Of a stretch of DNA of 64,000 nucleotides, positions 7,854-17,190 are shown piece by piece. Numbering within the stretch: the first letter of the stretch is position 1; the number at the start of each line of letters is the position of its first letter. The position numbers were made by a program, and so were the translations under genes. The notes beneath the pieces are model-generated. The model made no database searches. It had not been told where the DNA came from and was given only the letters and a program-made list of their open reading frames with translations. The stretch is from assembly GCF_020748185.1 (NCBI RefSeq), contig NZ_JAHZMO010000009.1, positions 62,001-126,000 of the forward strand. The letters run 5' to 3'. Source of the DNA: Terrisporobacter petrolearius (GTDB taxonomy: Bacteria > Bacillota > Clostridia > Peptostreptococcales > Peptostreptococcaceae).

Positions 7854-8201
7854 ATGAAGAAAATATTTAAGAGGTTAATAGGAAAAGGCATAAATATGTT
7901 TAACCACATAAAAAAAATGGGAGAGAGAATATTAAAGGTTACAGTACAGTCGGCGGCAATTTGTTGTCCTGTAGTATTCATACTAGTTATAATTAACGCA
8001 ATACTAGGTGTAAATATAAGATTTAGTTATTATTTAATATTGGTAGGATTGGCTATAGTATGTTCATCTATAATATTATGTGCGTTTAAATGGGAACAAA
8101 TTATTGCAAAACCTATTAAGGTATCAAAAAGAACTGTTCCTGCTAAAACTGATAGAAAAACACAAAGAGCTATACATAGAAAAAGAAAAAGAATATCATA
8201 G
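7854..8201 (+). CDS. Small membrane protein (115 aa), unknown
   Basis: A basic amphipathic N-terminus (KKIFKRLIGKGINMFNHIKK) is followed by two membrane helices (about residues 37-57 and 61-79, AAICCPVVFILVIINAILGV and YYLILVGLAIVCSSIIL). A very basic tail ends HRKRKRIS. The ATG at 7854 follows GAGGTGAGG; an in-frame GTG at 7845 overlaps that site. A strong terminator follows, so it is monocistronic. I do not recognise the family. Confidence 0.6.
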   Translation: MKKIFKRLIGKGINMFNHIKKMGERILKVTVQSAAICCPVVFILVIINAILGVNIRFSYYLILVGLAIVCSSIILCAFKWEQIIAKPIKVSKRTVPAKTDRKTQRAIHRKRKRIS

Positions 8202-8217
8202 TCAATGTACTTTGAAT

Positions 8218-8256
8218 AAACCGCAATTTATTTTTAATAAATTTGCGGTTTTTTTA
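8218..8256. terminator. Intrinsic terminator after 8201
   Basis: AAACCGCAA..TTATT pairs with AATAA..TTGCGGTTT followed by a long T-run. Confidence 0.85.
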
Positions 8257-8305
8257 TATTTAAAACATATTATTTTATAAGAGTAAATTGACTAGGGGGG
8301 GTAAT

Positions 8306-9070
8306 ATGAAATTTTCAGTGTTTAGTAAAAGTGTAGTAGGATATAAAAATATAATTAAAAATAAATCATCACAGGATTATTTAAAATTTGATTATATAAA
8401 TGATGGTTTAATATGTGCTATAGCAGATGGTCATAGTGGTGACTTTTTCACTTATAGTCATTTAGGATCTAAATTTGCGTGTGAAGTGGCTATTGAAACT
8501 TTAAAAAAATATGAAAATGAAGATATTGGAAAAATTAAAACTTTATTAGATAATAAAATATTACAAAAAGAAATTTGTAATAGATGGAGAATATTAGTTG
8601 AACAAGATATTAAAAATAGGATTCCAAGGGCATTTAGATACAACTACTTTATATATGGGACTACATTGCTGGTGGTTATGATTACTAAAAATTATATAAT
8701 TTATTTGAAGCTTGGTGATGGTGACATTATAATTAAGCAAGATAATGAATTTAAAAAAGTATTACCTTCGTATAATAAAAATATAGTTGACTGTTTAGCA
8801 GAGGATAAGGCTTATGATAAAATAATTTACAAAGTTGTAATTAACGAAATGAATATAAACAGCATAATAATCTATTCTGATGGATTTGAAAATAGCTTTG
8901 TTTCATATAAAAGCATGTTAAAGGATATAGATAATACTTTGATAAAGTATAATAAAAATATATTTTCAAAAATGAAGTTAGAAAAAAATTATGATAAGGA
9001 ATTAAGTGATTTAAGTAAAAGTGGAAGTTTAGATGATATAAGTATAGTTTTTGTGAATGTATTATTGTAA
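8306..9070 (+). CDS. PP2C-family serine/threonine phosphatase (254 aa)
   Basis: PP2C motifs appear in order: ICAIADGHSGDFF (metal-binding Asp and DGHxG), GTTLLVVMITKNYIIYLKLG with DGD, IIIYSDGFENSF (SDG), and SLDDISIVFVNVLL (DDxT-like). All metal-ligand aspartates seem present, so it should be a Mn/Mg-dependent cytosolic phosphatase. ATG 8306 follows GGGGGG; the frame is open back to TTG 8288. No Ser/Thr kinase lies nearby. The next three genes run in the same direction and encode two TPR membrane proteins and a VanW protein, so it may regulate an envelope process. Confidence 0.85.
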   Translation: MKFSVFSKSVVGYKNIIKNKSSQDYLKFDYINDGLICAIADGHSGDFFTYSHLGSKFACEVAIETLKKYENEDIGKIKTLLDNKILQKEICNRWRILVEQDIKNRIPRAFRYNYFIYGTTLLVVMITKNYIIYLKLGDGDIIIKQDNEFKKVLPSYNKNIVDCLAEDKAYDKIIYKVVINEMNINSIIIYSDGFENSFVSYKSMLKDIDNTLIKYNKNIFSKMKLEKNYDKELSDLSKSGSLDDISIVFVNVLL

Positions 9071-9215
9071 ATATGTAAGCCTAGGGTATTGTTGAGATAT
9101 GTTTTCTTCTTAAGTAATAGAGTAATAAGAATGAAAAAATGAAAAATATGTACATTTATGTTATAATTAATAAAAGTTTGTTTATGGAAAAATTAGTATA
9201 GGAAAGGAAGAAATA

Positions 9216-10610
9216 ATGAATTTTAAGGCATTTTATGATAAAGTTGTTAATTTAATATATGATAATAGAAGAAATATAGTTAGAATTTCGTTCTCAGCAT
9301 TGGCATTATTACTTTTACTCATAGTTCTTTATTTTAGTAGTGATAATTTTAACATAAATAATGAGGTTAATACTTTAATTACATATATAGAAGATAGACA
9401 ATATACTATGGCAGAAAATTACTATGATGACGTAGAAAAAGAATTTTCTGATTCTAAGATGAGTAGATTTAATAAAAAAGTATCTAAAAAGTTGTCCGCG
9501 TTACTTATTAACAATGCAGATATGTATATCAATAATCAGGTAACAAAAGAACAATATATGGGACTTGTAAATATAGTAAATGTATTAAATCCTATAAGTA
9601 TTGATCCTAAAAATTTAATGGATTTGGGAAAAAGAGTAGATGAAATGTACAAAGAGGAAAATATCACCTATGAATCAGCATCTTCATTTTTGCAAATAAC
9701 TTCCTCTTTAAGTGGTGTTAATGAAGGACTAGAAGAGTATAAACAAAATATAGAATCTCTTTATGAATCAAGGCAAATATATAAAGAAGGAACTAAAAAT
9801 CAGTCTATAAAAAAATATCACGAAGCAATAGAGCTTTATGATAAAGTACTTAAAGAAGATAAAAAATATTATTCTTTAGCAGAAAATGCAAAAAAAGAAT
9901 GTATAAAGGTTATGCACGATTATTATATTAGTCAAGCTAAAAGTCTAGCAAGTGAAGGAAAGTATGAGGAAGCATTAAAATATTTAAGCTATTTAAGTCC
10001 ATACTATGATGAAGAGGAAATAAATAACCTAATTGAGCAGTATAATAAATACGTTTCTAATTACACTATGACAAGTAGTGATATTATAAGTTTAATATCA
10101 AGAAGAAGTAATGAAAATAAAAATGATTTATCCGTAGTGTCTTACTTACAAACAGTAAATGGAAAAAGATATTACTATGGTGAGGTAATGAAAAACGATA
10201 AAGTCATTAACGAAGTGTTGATTGATACTGATACTAAACAACTTTACTCATATAAATCAGACAAAAAAGATTATAATTGTAATTATTGTGATGCATACTT
10301 TAAAATAGAGGAAGATAGTGGCCAAATAATTTTTTCTATAAATAAAGACGAGGCTAAATCAATATTAGAGGACAAATTAAAAGAAAATGCAAAAGACTAT
10401 AATAGCATAGAATTGCTAGATGAAGACAAACAAGAAAAATATAGTAATGATGAATTAAAAAATATGATAAAACAAAATGGCAATATATACTATTATTTTA
10501 CGGTTAAAACAGGTTGGTTTAATTGGTTTAAACCTAAAGACATATATATTATTAATATTTATGACAAAACTGTTTATAATCTAGAAAATGACAAATTACA
10601 ACATGTTTAA
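9216..10610 (+). CDS. Membrane-anchored TPR-like protein (464 aa)
   Basis: A short cytosolic N-terminus precedes one transmembrane helix (about 23-42, ISFSALALLLLLIVLYF). A large helical extracellular region follows, with TPR-like pairs (KKYHEAIELYDKVLKEDKKY, GKYEEALKYLSYLSPYYDEE). The C-terminal third has a PepSY-like beta pattern (YYYGEVMKNDKVINEVLIDT) and a CNYC motif. The product should sit on the outer face of the membrane. GGAAAGGAAG precedes ATG 9216. The next gene starts 29 bases downstream. No specific function is recognised. Confidence 0.7.
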   Translation: MNFKAFYDKVVNLIYDNRRNIVRISFSALALLLLLIVLYFSSDNFNINNEVNTLITYIEDRQYTMAENYYDDVEKEFSDSKMSRFNKKVSKKLSALLINNADMYINNQVTKEQYMGLVNIVNVLNPISIDPKNLMDLGKRVDEMYKEENITYESASSFLQITSSLSGVNEGLEEYKQNIESLYESRQIYKEGTKNQSIKKYHEAIELYDKVLKEDKKYYSLAENAKKECIKVMHDYYISQAKSLASEGKYEEALKYLSYLSPYYDEEEINNLIEQYNKYVSNYTMTSSDIISLISRRSNENKNDLSVVSYLQTVNGKRYYYGEVMKNDKVINEVLIDTDTKQLYSYKSDKKDYNCNYCDAYFKIEEDSGQIIFSINKDEAKSILEDKLKENAKDYNSIELLDEDKQEKYSNDELKNMIKQNGNIYYYFTVKTGWFNWFKPKDIYIINIYDKTVYNLENDKLQHV

Positions 10611-10639
10611 ACATAAGTAACACAACAAGGAGACACATA

Positions 10640-12172
10640 ATGAAGAATTTAAAAGGAATAAATTTAGCTATTATTATACTAAGTAGTATCTTAATTCTGA
10701 CTTTCGGATTTTGTTATATGCAAATTAATAATGACAAAATAGCTAAAAATACTTATATTAAAGATGTTAATGTGGGAAATTTAAGTAAGGAAGATGCAAA
10801 AAAGAAAATATTAAATAAATACAAAATTAATACAATAACATTTAAATATAATGATAAAATATGGCATATTAATCCTAATGATATAGATACAAATTACGAT
10901 ATAGAACAAACAATAGATAATGCTTATAAAGTTAATAGAAGTAAAAATATTTTTGCGAATATTGTAGATACGTTAAAATCTACTTTCGGCATTAAAAGTC
11001 ATATAAATGTAGTTGTTGATTGTGATGAAGCTAAACTAACTTCAAAACTTGAAGAAATATCACAAGAAGTTAATGTAAGTATGAAAGATGCAAAGATAAA
11101 TGTATCAGGTAATAATATTGAAATTAGCCAAGATAAAGCGGGCTTACAAGTTGATATTAGCGCTACAATTGATAACTTAAAAAAATCTTTGCAAGAAGGA
11201 GTATTTGAAGAGAGCTTAGTTATTATAAAAGTAGAACCTAAAATTAAAAAAGAAGATCTAAAAGATATAAATACTTTGCTTGGAAGTTATCAAACAGTTT
11301 TATTTGATGTAAGTCCTGGCAGAATCGAAAACATTAAAATAGCAACAGAGAGAACAAGTGATGTATTGTTAATGCCTGGAGAAGAGTTCTCTTATAATAA
11401 ACATACAGGGTTAAGAACGGTAAAAAATGGATATAAAAATGCAACAGTAATTGTTAGTGGAGAAGCTGTACAAGGTGTAGGTGGTGGAGTATGCCAAGTT
11501 TCTACAACTTTATATAATGCAGTTTTATATGCAGGTCTTGACATAGTAAATGTATATAATCATTCTATACCATCAAGATATGTAGATAAGGGTAGGGATG
11601 CTGTTGTATCTGATAGTGGGTTAGATTTTGTTTTCAAAAATGATTATGATAGACCAGTATATATTAAAAATTACTACAATAATGGAATAATTACTTGTCA
11701 GGTTTATGGAAACAACAAAGAAAATCAAGATATAAAAATTAGCACAAGTATAGACAAAGTAACGAAAGCTCCAACTAAAGAAGAAAAAGATCCAACATTA
11801 GAAAAAGGAAAAAAAAAGATATTAGAGTTTGGACGAGATTCCTATTTTGTATCAACTTATAGAATTTATTATGATGAGAATGGAAAAGAAGTAAAAAAGG
11901 AAAAAGTAGCATCTTCCTTCTATCCATCAAAAAAAAAAGTTGTGGCAATAGGAACGAAAAAAGAAAAAAAACCAGCCCAAAAAGAAGAAAACTCATCTGA
12001 AAAAGAAAAAAATAATTCTTCTACTACGGATAACTCTAATAAGGATTCAAATAAAAATGAAGATAAGAATGAAGAAAAGGATAATAAAGAAAACAACAGT
12101 GACAAAGAAAGTAACAGTAACAAAAATGATAATGATTTAAAAGAAGAAGATATATCTGTAGAAAAAGAGTAA
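10640..12172 (+). CDS. VanW family protein with G5 domain and charged tail (510 aa)
   Basis: An N-terminal membrane anchor (residues 9-28) is followed by a PG_binding_4-type region (about 45-200). A VanW domain (about 213-345) follows, with LMPGEEFSYNKHTG and the Cys-containing core GVGGGVCQVSTTLYNAVLYA. A G5-like domain lies at about 365-440, and a low-complexity Lys/Glu/Asn/Ser tail of about 70 residues ends the protein. VanW/G5 proteins are extracellular and tied to cell-wall or peptidoglycan binding; the exact biochemistry of VanW is not established. ATG 10640 follows AAGGAG. It is probably co-transcribed with the TPR membrane protein and ends at a terminator. Confidence 0.88.
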   Translation: MKNLKGINLAIIILSSILILTFGFCYMQINNDKIAKNTYIKDVNVGNLSKEDAKKKILNKYKINTITFKYNDKIWHINPNDIDTNYDIEQTIDNAYKVNRSKNIFANIVDTLKSTFGIKSHINVVVDCDEAKLTSKLEEISQEVNVSMKDAKINVSGNNIEISQDKAGLQVDISATIDNLKKSLQEGVFEESLVIIKVEPKIKKEDLKDINTLLGSYQTVLFDVSPGRIENIKIATERTSDVLLMPGEEFSYNKHTGLRTVKNGYKNATVIVSGEAVQGVGGGVCQVSTTLYNAVLYAGLDIVNVYNHSIPSRYVDKGRDAVVSDSGLDFVFKNDYDRPVYIKNYYNNGIITCQVYGNNKENQDIKISTSIDKVTKAPTKEEKDPTLEKGKKKILEFGRDSYFVSTYRIYYDENGKEVKKEKVASSFYPSKKKVVAIGTKKEKKPAQKEENSSEKEKNNSSTTDNSNKDSNKNEDKNEEKDNKENNSDKESNSNKNDNDLKEEDISVEKE

Positions 12173-12177
12173 ATTAT

Positions 12178-12203
12178 AGACCTAGTTTAATCTAGGTCTT
12201 TTT
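12178..12203. terminator. Intrinsic terminator after VanW gene
   Basis: AGACCTAG pairs with CTAGGTCT and is followed by TTTTT. Confidence 0.85.
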
Positions 12204-12365
12204 ATTTTTCAAATGTATAATATATCTAAAAATATAATTATACAAAATATATGTAGATATATTATTTTTTGACTTAATATAACAAATATGATATCTTAGA
12301 GTATATGCAATGTAAGGGAGGAGATTAAAATTTTAGGAGAAGAAATTAGAATAGACATAGATAAT

Positions 12366-13796
12366 ATGCCTAGAAAAATTCTAAATATAGATTTAATTGA
12401 AGAAAAAAATAGTGACTTTACTTTCTTTGAGATAGATGAAGATGAAAATAATGAAACTTTAAAGGCATTAAAACAGTCTTATGTTACATCAAACTATAAA
12501 GATGAAACAATACTTAATTTACAACAGGAGTTAAAAGCACATACAAATGTATTACCAAAGGAAATAAAGCTAGAGTCTTATAATAAATATAATAATGCAC
12601 TAGAATTGGCACAAAAAAGTTATATAACAACAGCTATTAGATTGGTAGATGAGGCATTACAAATTAATCCTAAAGACGAAGATATCTTAAATTTAAGAGG
12701 ACTTTTAAAATTATTAAAATGTGACTTTGCAAAAGCCTTTGAAAGTTTTTATACGGCTCAATGCTATGGAAATAATGAATTATCAAGGAAGTATGTAGAT
12801 AAACTATCTTCAAGAAAATTTAAAGTGTTCTTAGAAAGATATAATCACTCTATTAGATTCATTAACGAAGAAATGAATGAAGAATCTATGGAGATATTTG
12901 ACTCTTTAATATTAGAAGATCCTGAACTTATTGAACCATATGTAATACTAATATTATTATATGAGAAGATGGGTAAAACTAAAGAAAAGGAAGAGTTATT
13001 AGACAGACTTAGATTTGTAGATGCAGATAATCATTTGTTTGATAAAGATCATGATCCTATAAATGAAGAAGAATTTTCTGTGGCAGTTACCAAAAAAGAA
13101 AATAAACAAATAGAAAAACTTAAAGAACATAAAAATGTACTTAGTAAAAAGAAAAATATGGCTTACATTATAGCCGGATTATTAATAGTAGTTATAGGAG
13201 TCACAGCAATATACAGTAAGAATAGATTGGACAAGATGCACGATGAATTAAGTAAAAAGCAGGAAGCTATTTCTGAAAAAGAAAATGAGTTAAGTGCTAA
13301 AGATAAAGAATTGGAAAAGAAAAAAAATGAAATATCTAAAAAAGAAGAAGATTTAGATAAAACAAATAGTGAATTAGATGATGCAAAACAAAAGGCTGAA
13401 GATGCTAAATTAATAAAACAAGGTGAAGAAGCTTTATTTATGAAAGGTATTTCCTATGAAAGAGTTGGAGATTACAAAACTGCCTTAAAATATTTTAAAC
13501 TAGCAATTGAAAATAGTAAAAATCCTACTTTTAAATCATCATCTATTTATCAGTCAGGTTTATGCTACGAAAAATTAAACAAATATGATGAAGCTATTTC
13601 TTATTATCAAAGATATGTTAATACATTCCCAAAATCTTATGAATATTTCGATGATTCTTATTATAGAATGGGAATCTTGTACTATGAAAATAATCAATTG
13701 CAAAAAGCAAAAGATTGTTTCTATTCCCTAAGATATGAAGATCCAGATAGTAGTTATCTTGCGACTGAAAAAGTAAAAAATATTTTAAAAAAATAA
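12366..13796 (+). CDS. TPR protein with central membrane helix and coiled coil (476 aa or longer)
   Basis: Residues 60-225 form a cytosolic TPR-like region (ALELAQKSYITTAIRLVDEA). One membrane helix lies at about 264-283 (NMAYIIAGLLIVVIGVTAIY), followed by a Lys/Glu heptad coiled coil (about 290-345). External TPRs follow (YERVGDYKTALKYFKLAIEN, LNKYDEAISYYQRYV, FYSLRYEDPDSSY) and resemble YbgF/BamD-type repeats. I list the first ATG, but it lacks a Shine-Dalgarno. GGGAGGAG at 12316-12323 instead points to an in-frame ATT at 12330, adding ILGEEIRIDIDN. The protein would bridge cytosol and wall, which suits it as a partner of the PP2C phosphatase. Confidence 0.75.
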   Translation: MPRKILNIDLIEEKNSDFTFFEIDEDENNETLKALKQSYVTSNYKDETILNLQQELKAHTNVLPKEIKLESYNKYNNALELAQKSYITTAIRLVDEALQINPKDEDILNLRGLLKLLKCDFAKAFESFYTAQCYGNNELSRKYVDKLSSRKFKVFLERYNHSIRFINEEMNEESMEIFDSLILEDPELIEPYVILILLYEKMGKTKEKEELLDRLRFVDADNHLFDKDHDPINEEEFSVAVTKKENKQIEKLKEHKNVLSKKKNMAYIIAGLLIVVIGVTAIYSKNRLDKMHDELSKKQEAISEKENELSAKDKELEKKKNEISKKEEDLDKTNSELDDAKQKAEDAKLIKQGEEALFMKGISYERVGDYKTALKYFKLAIENSKNPTFKSSSIYQSGLCYEKLNKYDEAISYYQRYVNTFPKSYEYFDDSYYRMGILYYENNQLQKAKDCFYSLRYEDPDSSYLATEKVKNILKK

Positions 13797-13809
13797 TAAT
13801 ATGTAGAAA

Positions 13810-13843
13810 GATATAGATTGAAACTTTAATCTATATCTTTTTT
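13810..13843. terminator. Intrinsic terminator after TPR gene
   Basis: GATATAGATT pairs with AATCTATATC and is followed by TTTTTT. The dispersed repeat begins inside its T-run. Confidence 0.85.
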
Positions 13844-14086
13844 ACATACAAGGAAACTATAGTTGAATTTACGCTGTTGATAAACTCTGGAATTAAGTTA
13901 TATCAACTCATTTAGGAAATGTAAAAAATGTATTTTTGAGCAAGGTCGTTGCCTGAAATTTCATAGCTTCCACGCAGTAGCTTAAAGCGATAGCAAAATG
14001 ATTCGCCAACACGTTGTTCAAAGGCATCTCGTTGGCGACATGAAGTGTTTCGCCGACACGTCGCTCAAGCGAAGCGAATTTTTTAT
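13837..14086. repeat. Dispersed intergenic repeat, copy A
   Basis: Positions 13837-13943 match 31510-31616 with a single mismatch over 107 bases. The second part (to about 14086) contains GCGAAGCGAATTTTTTAT and CTCGTTGGCGA blocks shared with copy B and a block shared with copy D (25942-25997). It has many short inverted repeats and no open frame. It fills most of the 13797-14166 gap. Confidence 0.85.
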
Positions 14087-14166
14087 GTAGGAGAAATTTT
14101 ATTTTAGTATATGTAAGTTAAAGAAATAATAAGATATAGAAAGATTATTATTTTAGGAGAGATTAT

Positions 14167-15120
14167 ATGAGTAGGGAGTTGATTTTGCCAATATTAATAG
14201 ATGGTAAATATGGGTTTATTGATAATGAGTATAAAATGGTTATTAGACCCAAGTATAACTATGTTTCTAGTAGGTTTAAAGAAGGCTACTGCATTGTCAC
14301 TTATATAAAAAAAATAAGAAAAAATACAAAGTGGGTTTTTGGATACATAGACCACAAAGGAGTTACACATTTCTTTTTGCAACTTGAAAGTGCAAATCAA
14401 TTTTGTGAAGGCTTATCAAAAGTCAGGATAGATGGTAAGTATGGCTTTTTTAATGTGAATTTAGAACAAGAGATAAAACCTTTATATAGAGCAGCTTTAA
14501 ACTTCAATGAAGAGCTTTGTGGTGTTAGATTAAATAAAAAGTGGGGGTTTATAAATAACAAAGGAGAGATGGTTATAGACCCTATCTTTTCTTATGTAAA
14601 TAACTTTTATGATGAAAGGGCTTTAATAGAGACTAAAAATAGATATGGCTATATAGATAAAAGTGGAAAGATAATAATAGATGGTGATTTTATTATGGGT
14701 TCTGACTTTTCTCAAAATTTAGCAAGTGTTAGAAAAGAAAATAAGTGGGGCTATATAGATAAGAATGGAAAACTAGTTATTGACTATTCATACGATAAAG
14801 CGAAAAGCTTTAAAGAAGATTTGGCGCCAGTATGTATTAATAATAAATGGGGATATATAGACAAAAGTGGAAAATTAGTTATTGATACAAAATTTGATTA
14901 TGCATGCAGTTTTAATGAAGGACTGGCAAGGGTTAATATAAAAAAAGGGCACTTTTCACAAGGACACTGGGGTTTTATAAATAAAGAAGGGGAAATGGTG
15001 ATTCAACCAGTGTTTAAATCAGTATCTGATTTTTTAGAAGGATATGCGCAAATTAATGAAAGTAAAAATAATTATATAGATAAAAGTGGAAAAATTATTA
15101 TAAATGGAACTACAAAATAA
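14167..15120 (+). CDS. WG (KWG) repeat protein (317 aa)
   Basis: The protein is built of eight or more 30-40 residue repeats with the core KWGYIDKSGKLVID. Examples are YGFIDNEYKMVI, KWGFINNKGEMVIDP, RYGYIDKSGKIIID, KWGYIDKNGKLVI and HWGFINKEGEMVI. WG repeats form beta structures of unknown ligand, common in Clostridia and Bacteroides. There is no signal peptide, so it is probably cytosolic. ATG 14167 follows AGGAGAG. It stands alone between the repeat element and yitT. No function can be assigned. Confidence 0.85.
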   Translation: MSRELILPILIDGKYGFIDNEYKMVIRPKYNYVSSRFKEGYCIVTYIKKIRKNTKWVFGYIDHKGVTHFFLQLESANQFCEGLSKVRIDGKYGFFNVNLEQEIKPLYRAALNFNEELCGVRLNKKWGFINNKGEMVIDPIFSYVNNFYDERALIETKNRYGYIDKSGKIIIDGDFIMGSDFSQNLASVRKENKWGYIDKNGKLVIDYSYDKAKSFKEDLAPVCINNKWGYIDKSGKLVIDTKFDYACSFNEGLARVNIKKGHFSQGHWGFINKEGEMVIQPVFKSVSDFLEGYAQINESKNNYIDKSGKIIINGTTK

Positions 15121-15284
15121 ATGAAAAAAGAGGTTTTGGAATAAAATGGATTGAAAGTGAAATTTCCCTTTTAAAAAAAAATGAAATAAATCATGCATAG
15201 TTATAAGAAGTATGATAATATAGTAATGTAAAAAACAACAAAGACGTAAGTTATAATTCGTTTTATTTATTTGGAGGGTGTTTT

Positions 15285-16151
15285 ATGAGTAAGGTTAATA
15301 CAATGGAGCATGAAAATATTTATGTAAGGTACTCAATAATAATAGTGGGTATTACAATCATGTCCATTGGTGTAAATGGTTTCTTAAGACAGGCACATTT
15401 GTTAAGTGGAGGAGTAGCTGGTGTATCAACAGCAATTAATTACTTATCCAATATAAATGTTGGATTTATTACGTTTCTTATTAATGTACCTATTTTTATT
15501 TTAGGATTTATATTTTTAGAAAAAGATTTTTTAATTACAAGTCTAATAAATATGATACTATTTTCTATAATTATTGGTATAACACAAGATATAGGAAATA
15601 TTATTCCAATTGATGATATACTACTACAAAGTGTGTATGGAGGTATATTATGTGGAATAGGTAATGGATTAGTATTTAGAACAAAATCATCTCTTGGAGG
15701 TACAGATATACTAGGAGCAATCCTAAAGAATAAATTAAATATTGCAATGAAAACTACTAGTTTCGGAACAAATTTAGCCATTGTATCTGTAAGTTCTTTA
15801 TTATTTGGAGCAAATTTAGCTTTATATACTTTGATTTCAATGTTTATAAATGCTCAAGTTATGAATTATATAAAAGATGCTTTAAATGATGAAAAAGCAG
15901 TTATGGTGTTTTCTAACAACTCAGAACCTATAGCAGATGAGATCATGGATAATTTAGTTAGAGGAGTAACATTTTTAGACGCAGAGGGTGGATATACCCA
16001 TGAAAAGAAAAAAATTATTTATTGTGTAGTTTTATCTAGAGAAATTCCGAAAATAAAAGAGATAGCATTAAAATACGATGATAGGGCTTTTATTTCAGTT
16101 AATGATATAAATGAAGTTAAGGGTAAAGGATTTAAAGAAAAATTTTTATAA
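15285..16151 (+). CDS. YitT family membrane protein (DUF161/DUF2179) (288 aa)
   Basis: About five to six membrane helices occupy residues 15-200, with the conserved glycine-rich segments LLSGGVAGVSTAINYL and SSLGGTDILGAILKNK. A soluble C-terminal DUF2179 domain follows (RGVTFLDAEGGYTHEKKKII). The family is widespread in Firmicutes, and its transport role is not settled. GGAGGG precedes ATG 15285. A terminator follows directly. Confidence 0.9.
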   Translation: MSKVNTMEHENIYVRYSIIIVGITIMSIGVNGFLRQAHLLSGGVAGVSTAINYLSNINVGFITFLINVPIFILGFIFLEKDFLITSLINMILFSIIIGITQDIGNIIPIDDILLQSVYGGILCGIGNGLVFRTKSSLGGTDILGAILKNKLNIAMKTTSFGTNLAIVSVSSLLFGANLALYTLISMFINAQVMNYIKDALNDEKAVMVFSNNSEPIADEIMDNLVRGVTFLDAEGGYTHEKKKIIYCVVLSREIPKIKEIALKYDDRAFISVNDINEVKGKGFKEKFL

Positions 16152-16154
16152 ACT

Positions 16155-16182
16155 AAAGCCAGGCTATGTTCTGGCTTTTATT
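16155..16182. terminator. Intrinsic terminator after yitT-like gene
   Basis: AAAGCCAG pairs with CTGGCTTT followed by T-rich sequence. Confidence 0.8.
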
Positions 16183-16342
16183 AATTTAAAATACAAATAC
16201 GTATTTTCATATGCAGTTTATAATATAATCTTCAAAAGATTAATAAAATGAATATATACAATTATAAAATTAAGTAAGTATGGAAAAAAAATTCCTATTA
16301 CTTTATAATAATATATAAGAAATACCATATAGAAAATGGGGG

Positions 16343-17152
16343 ATGATGATGAGTATATCAAAAGATTTTGTTAATATATATAAGGATTATTTACGAGAAG
16401 TTAATATTTATAAAAAAACCATTAGATCAGTTGAAAACATGAAAAGGAAAGCTGAAAAAAAACAAGCTATAGCAACTGAGGAAGAAATGTCTTTAGTAGA
16501 AAAAGAAGAATTGAATGAAGAAGACGAATTTTCATGTACTAAGGATAAGATTTACTGTTTTTCAAATGGAGATAAATATATAGGAAAAATACAGAAAAAT
16601 GAACTACATGGTAGGGGTTATTATGTAATGTATGATGATGGTAAAATTATCATGGAATACTTGGGTGAATTTGAGAATAATTTAAGAGAAGGTATTGGTG
16701 AATGTAAATTTGAAAATGGCAATCTTTATTTAGGCAAGTTCAATGAGGACTTAATGAATGGAATAGGCCAGATGAGTTATTCAAATGGAGATGAATACAT
16801 AGGTGAATGGAAAGATGGAAAAAAACATGGAACAGGAATATTCACCTGGAATGATAGTGTAAAATACAATGGAGAGTTTAAAGAAGGAAAGATGGATGGA
16901 GAAGGTCAATGTTTTGATTGTGATGGAAATCTTATTTATGAAGGGCAGTGGAAAAATAATCTAATACATGGATTTGGAACTTATATTTGGAGTGAAGATA
17001 AAAGATATGAGGGAGAATTCATGCATGGTAAAAAACATGGACAAGGTACTTTTTATTTAAATGGGGAATTAATTTATGAAGGAACATGGAAATTTGATAA
17101 GCCATCTGTTTTTGGAAGAAGTTTAGACGAATTATTTTGTGTTAAATTATAG
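16343..17152 (+). CDS. MORN-repeat protein (269 aa)
   Basis: An N-terminal helical, highly charged region (1-65) is followed by about eight MORN repeats. Examples are GDKYIGKIQKNELHGRGYY, GDEYIGEWKDGKKHGTGIF, VKYNGEFKEGKMDGEGQ, and DKRYEGEFMHGKKHGQGTF. MORN repeats form beta-hairpin rods that bind lipids or act as scaffolds in eukaryotes; bacterial roles are mostly unknown. Three consecutive ATG codons (16343, 16346, 16349) follow GGGGG, and spacing favours 16349. No signal peptide is present. A terminator follows. Confidence 0.88.
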   Translation: MMMSISKDFVNIYKDYLREVNIYKKTIRSVENMKRKAEKKQAIATEEEMSLVEKEELNEEDEFSCTKDKIYCFSNGDKYIGKIQKNELHGRGYYVMYDDGKIIMEYLGEFENNLREGIGECKFENGNLYLGKFNEDLMNGIGQMSYSNGDEYIGEWKDGKKHGTGIFTWNDSVKYNGEFKEGKMDGEGQCFDCDGNLIYEGQWKNNLIHGFGTYIWSEDKRYEGEFMHGKKHGQGTFYLNGELIYEGTWKFDKPSVFGRSLDELFCVKL

Positions 17153-17177
17153 CTTTATCTTAGGATAAAGCTTTTTT
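17151..17177. terminator. Intrinsic terminator after MORN gene
   Basis: AGCTTTATC pairs with GATAAAGCT, then TTTTT. The stem overlaps the stop codon. Confidence 0.85.
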
Positions 17178-17190
17178 AATACTAGTGAAT

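Noticed and set aside
8080-8280. Second plus-strand frame overlapping the end of the 115-aa membrane gene
   Set aside because: It runs through the terminator hairpin and lacks a start signal.
11775-12123. Minus-strand Leu/Phe/Ser-rich frames opposite the VanW tail
   Set aside because: They are antisense images of the low-complexity Lys/Glu tail of the VanW protein.
13897-14090. CRISPR-like repeat array
   Set aside because: Internal similar blocks are few, unequal in length and not regularly spaced; they belong to the dispersed repeat.
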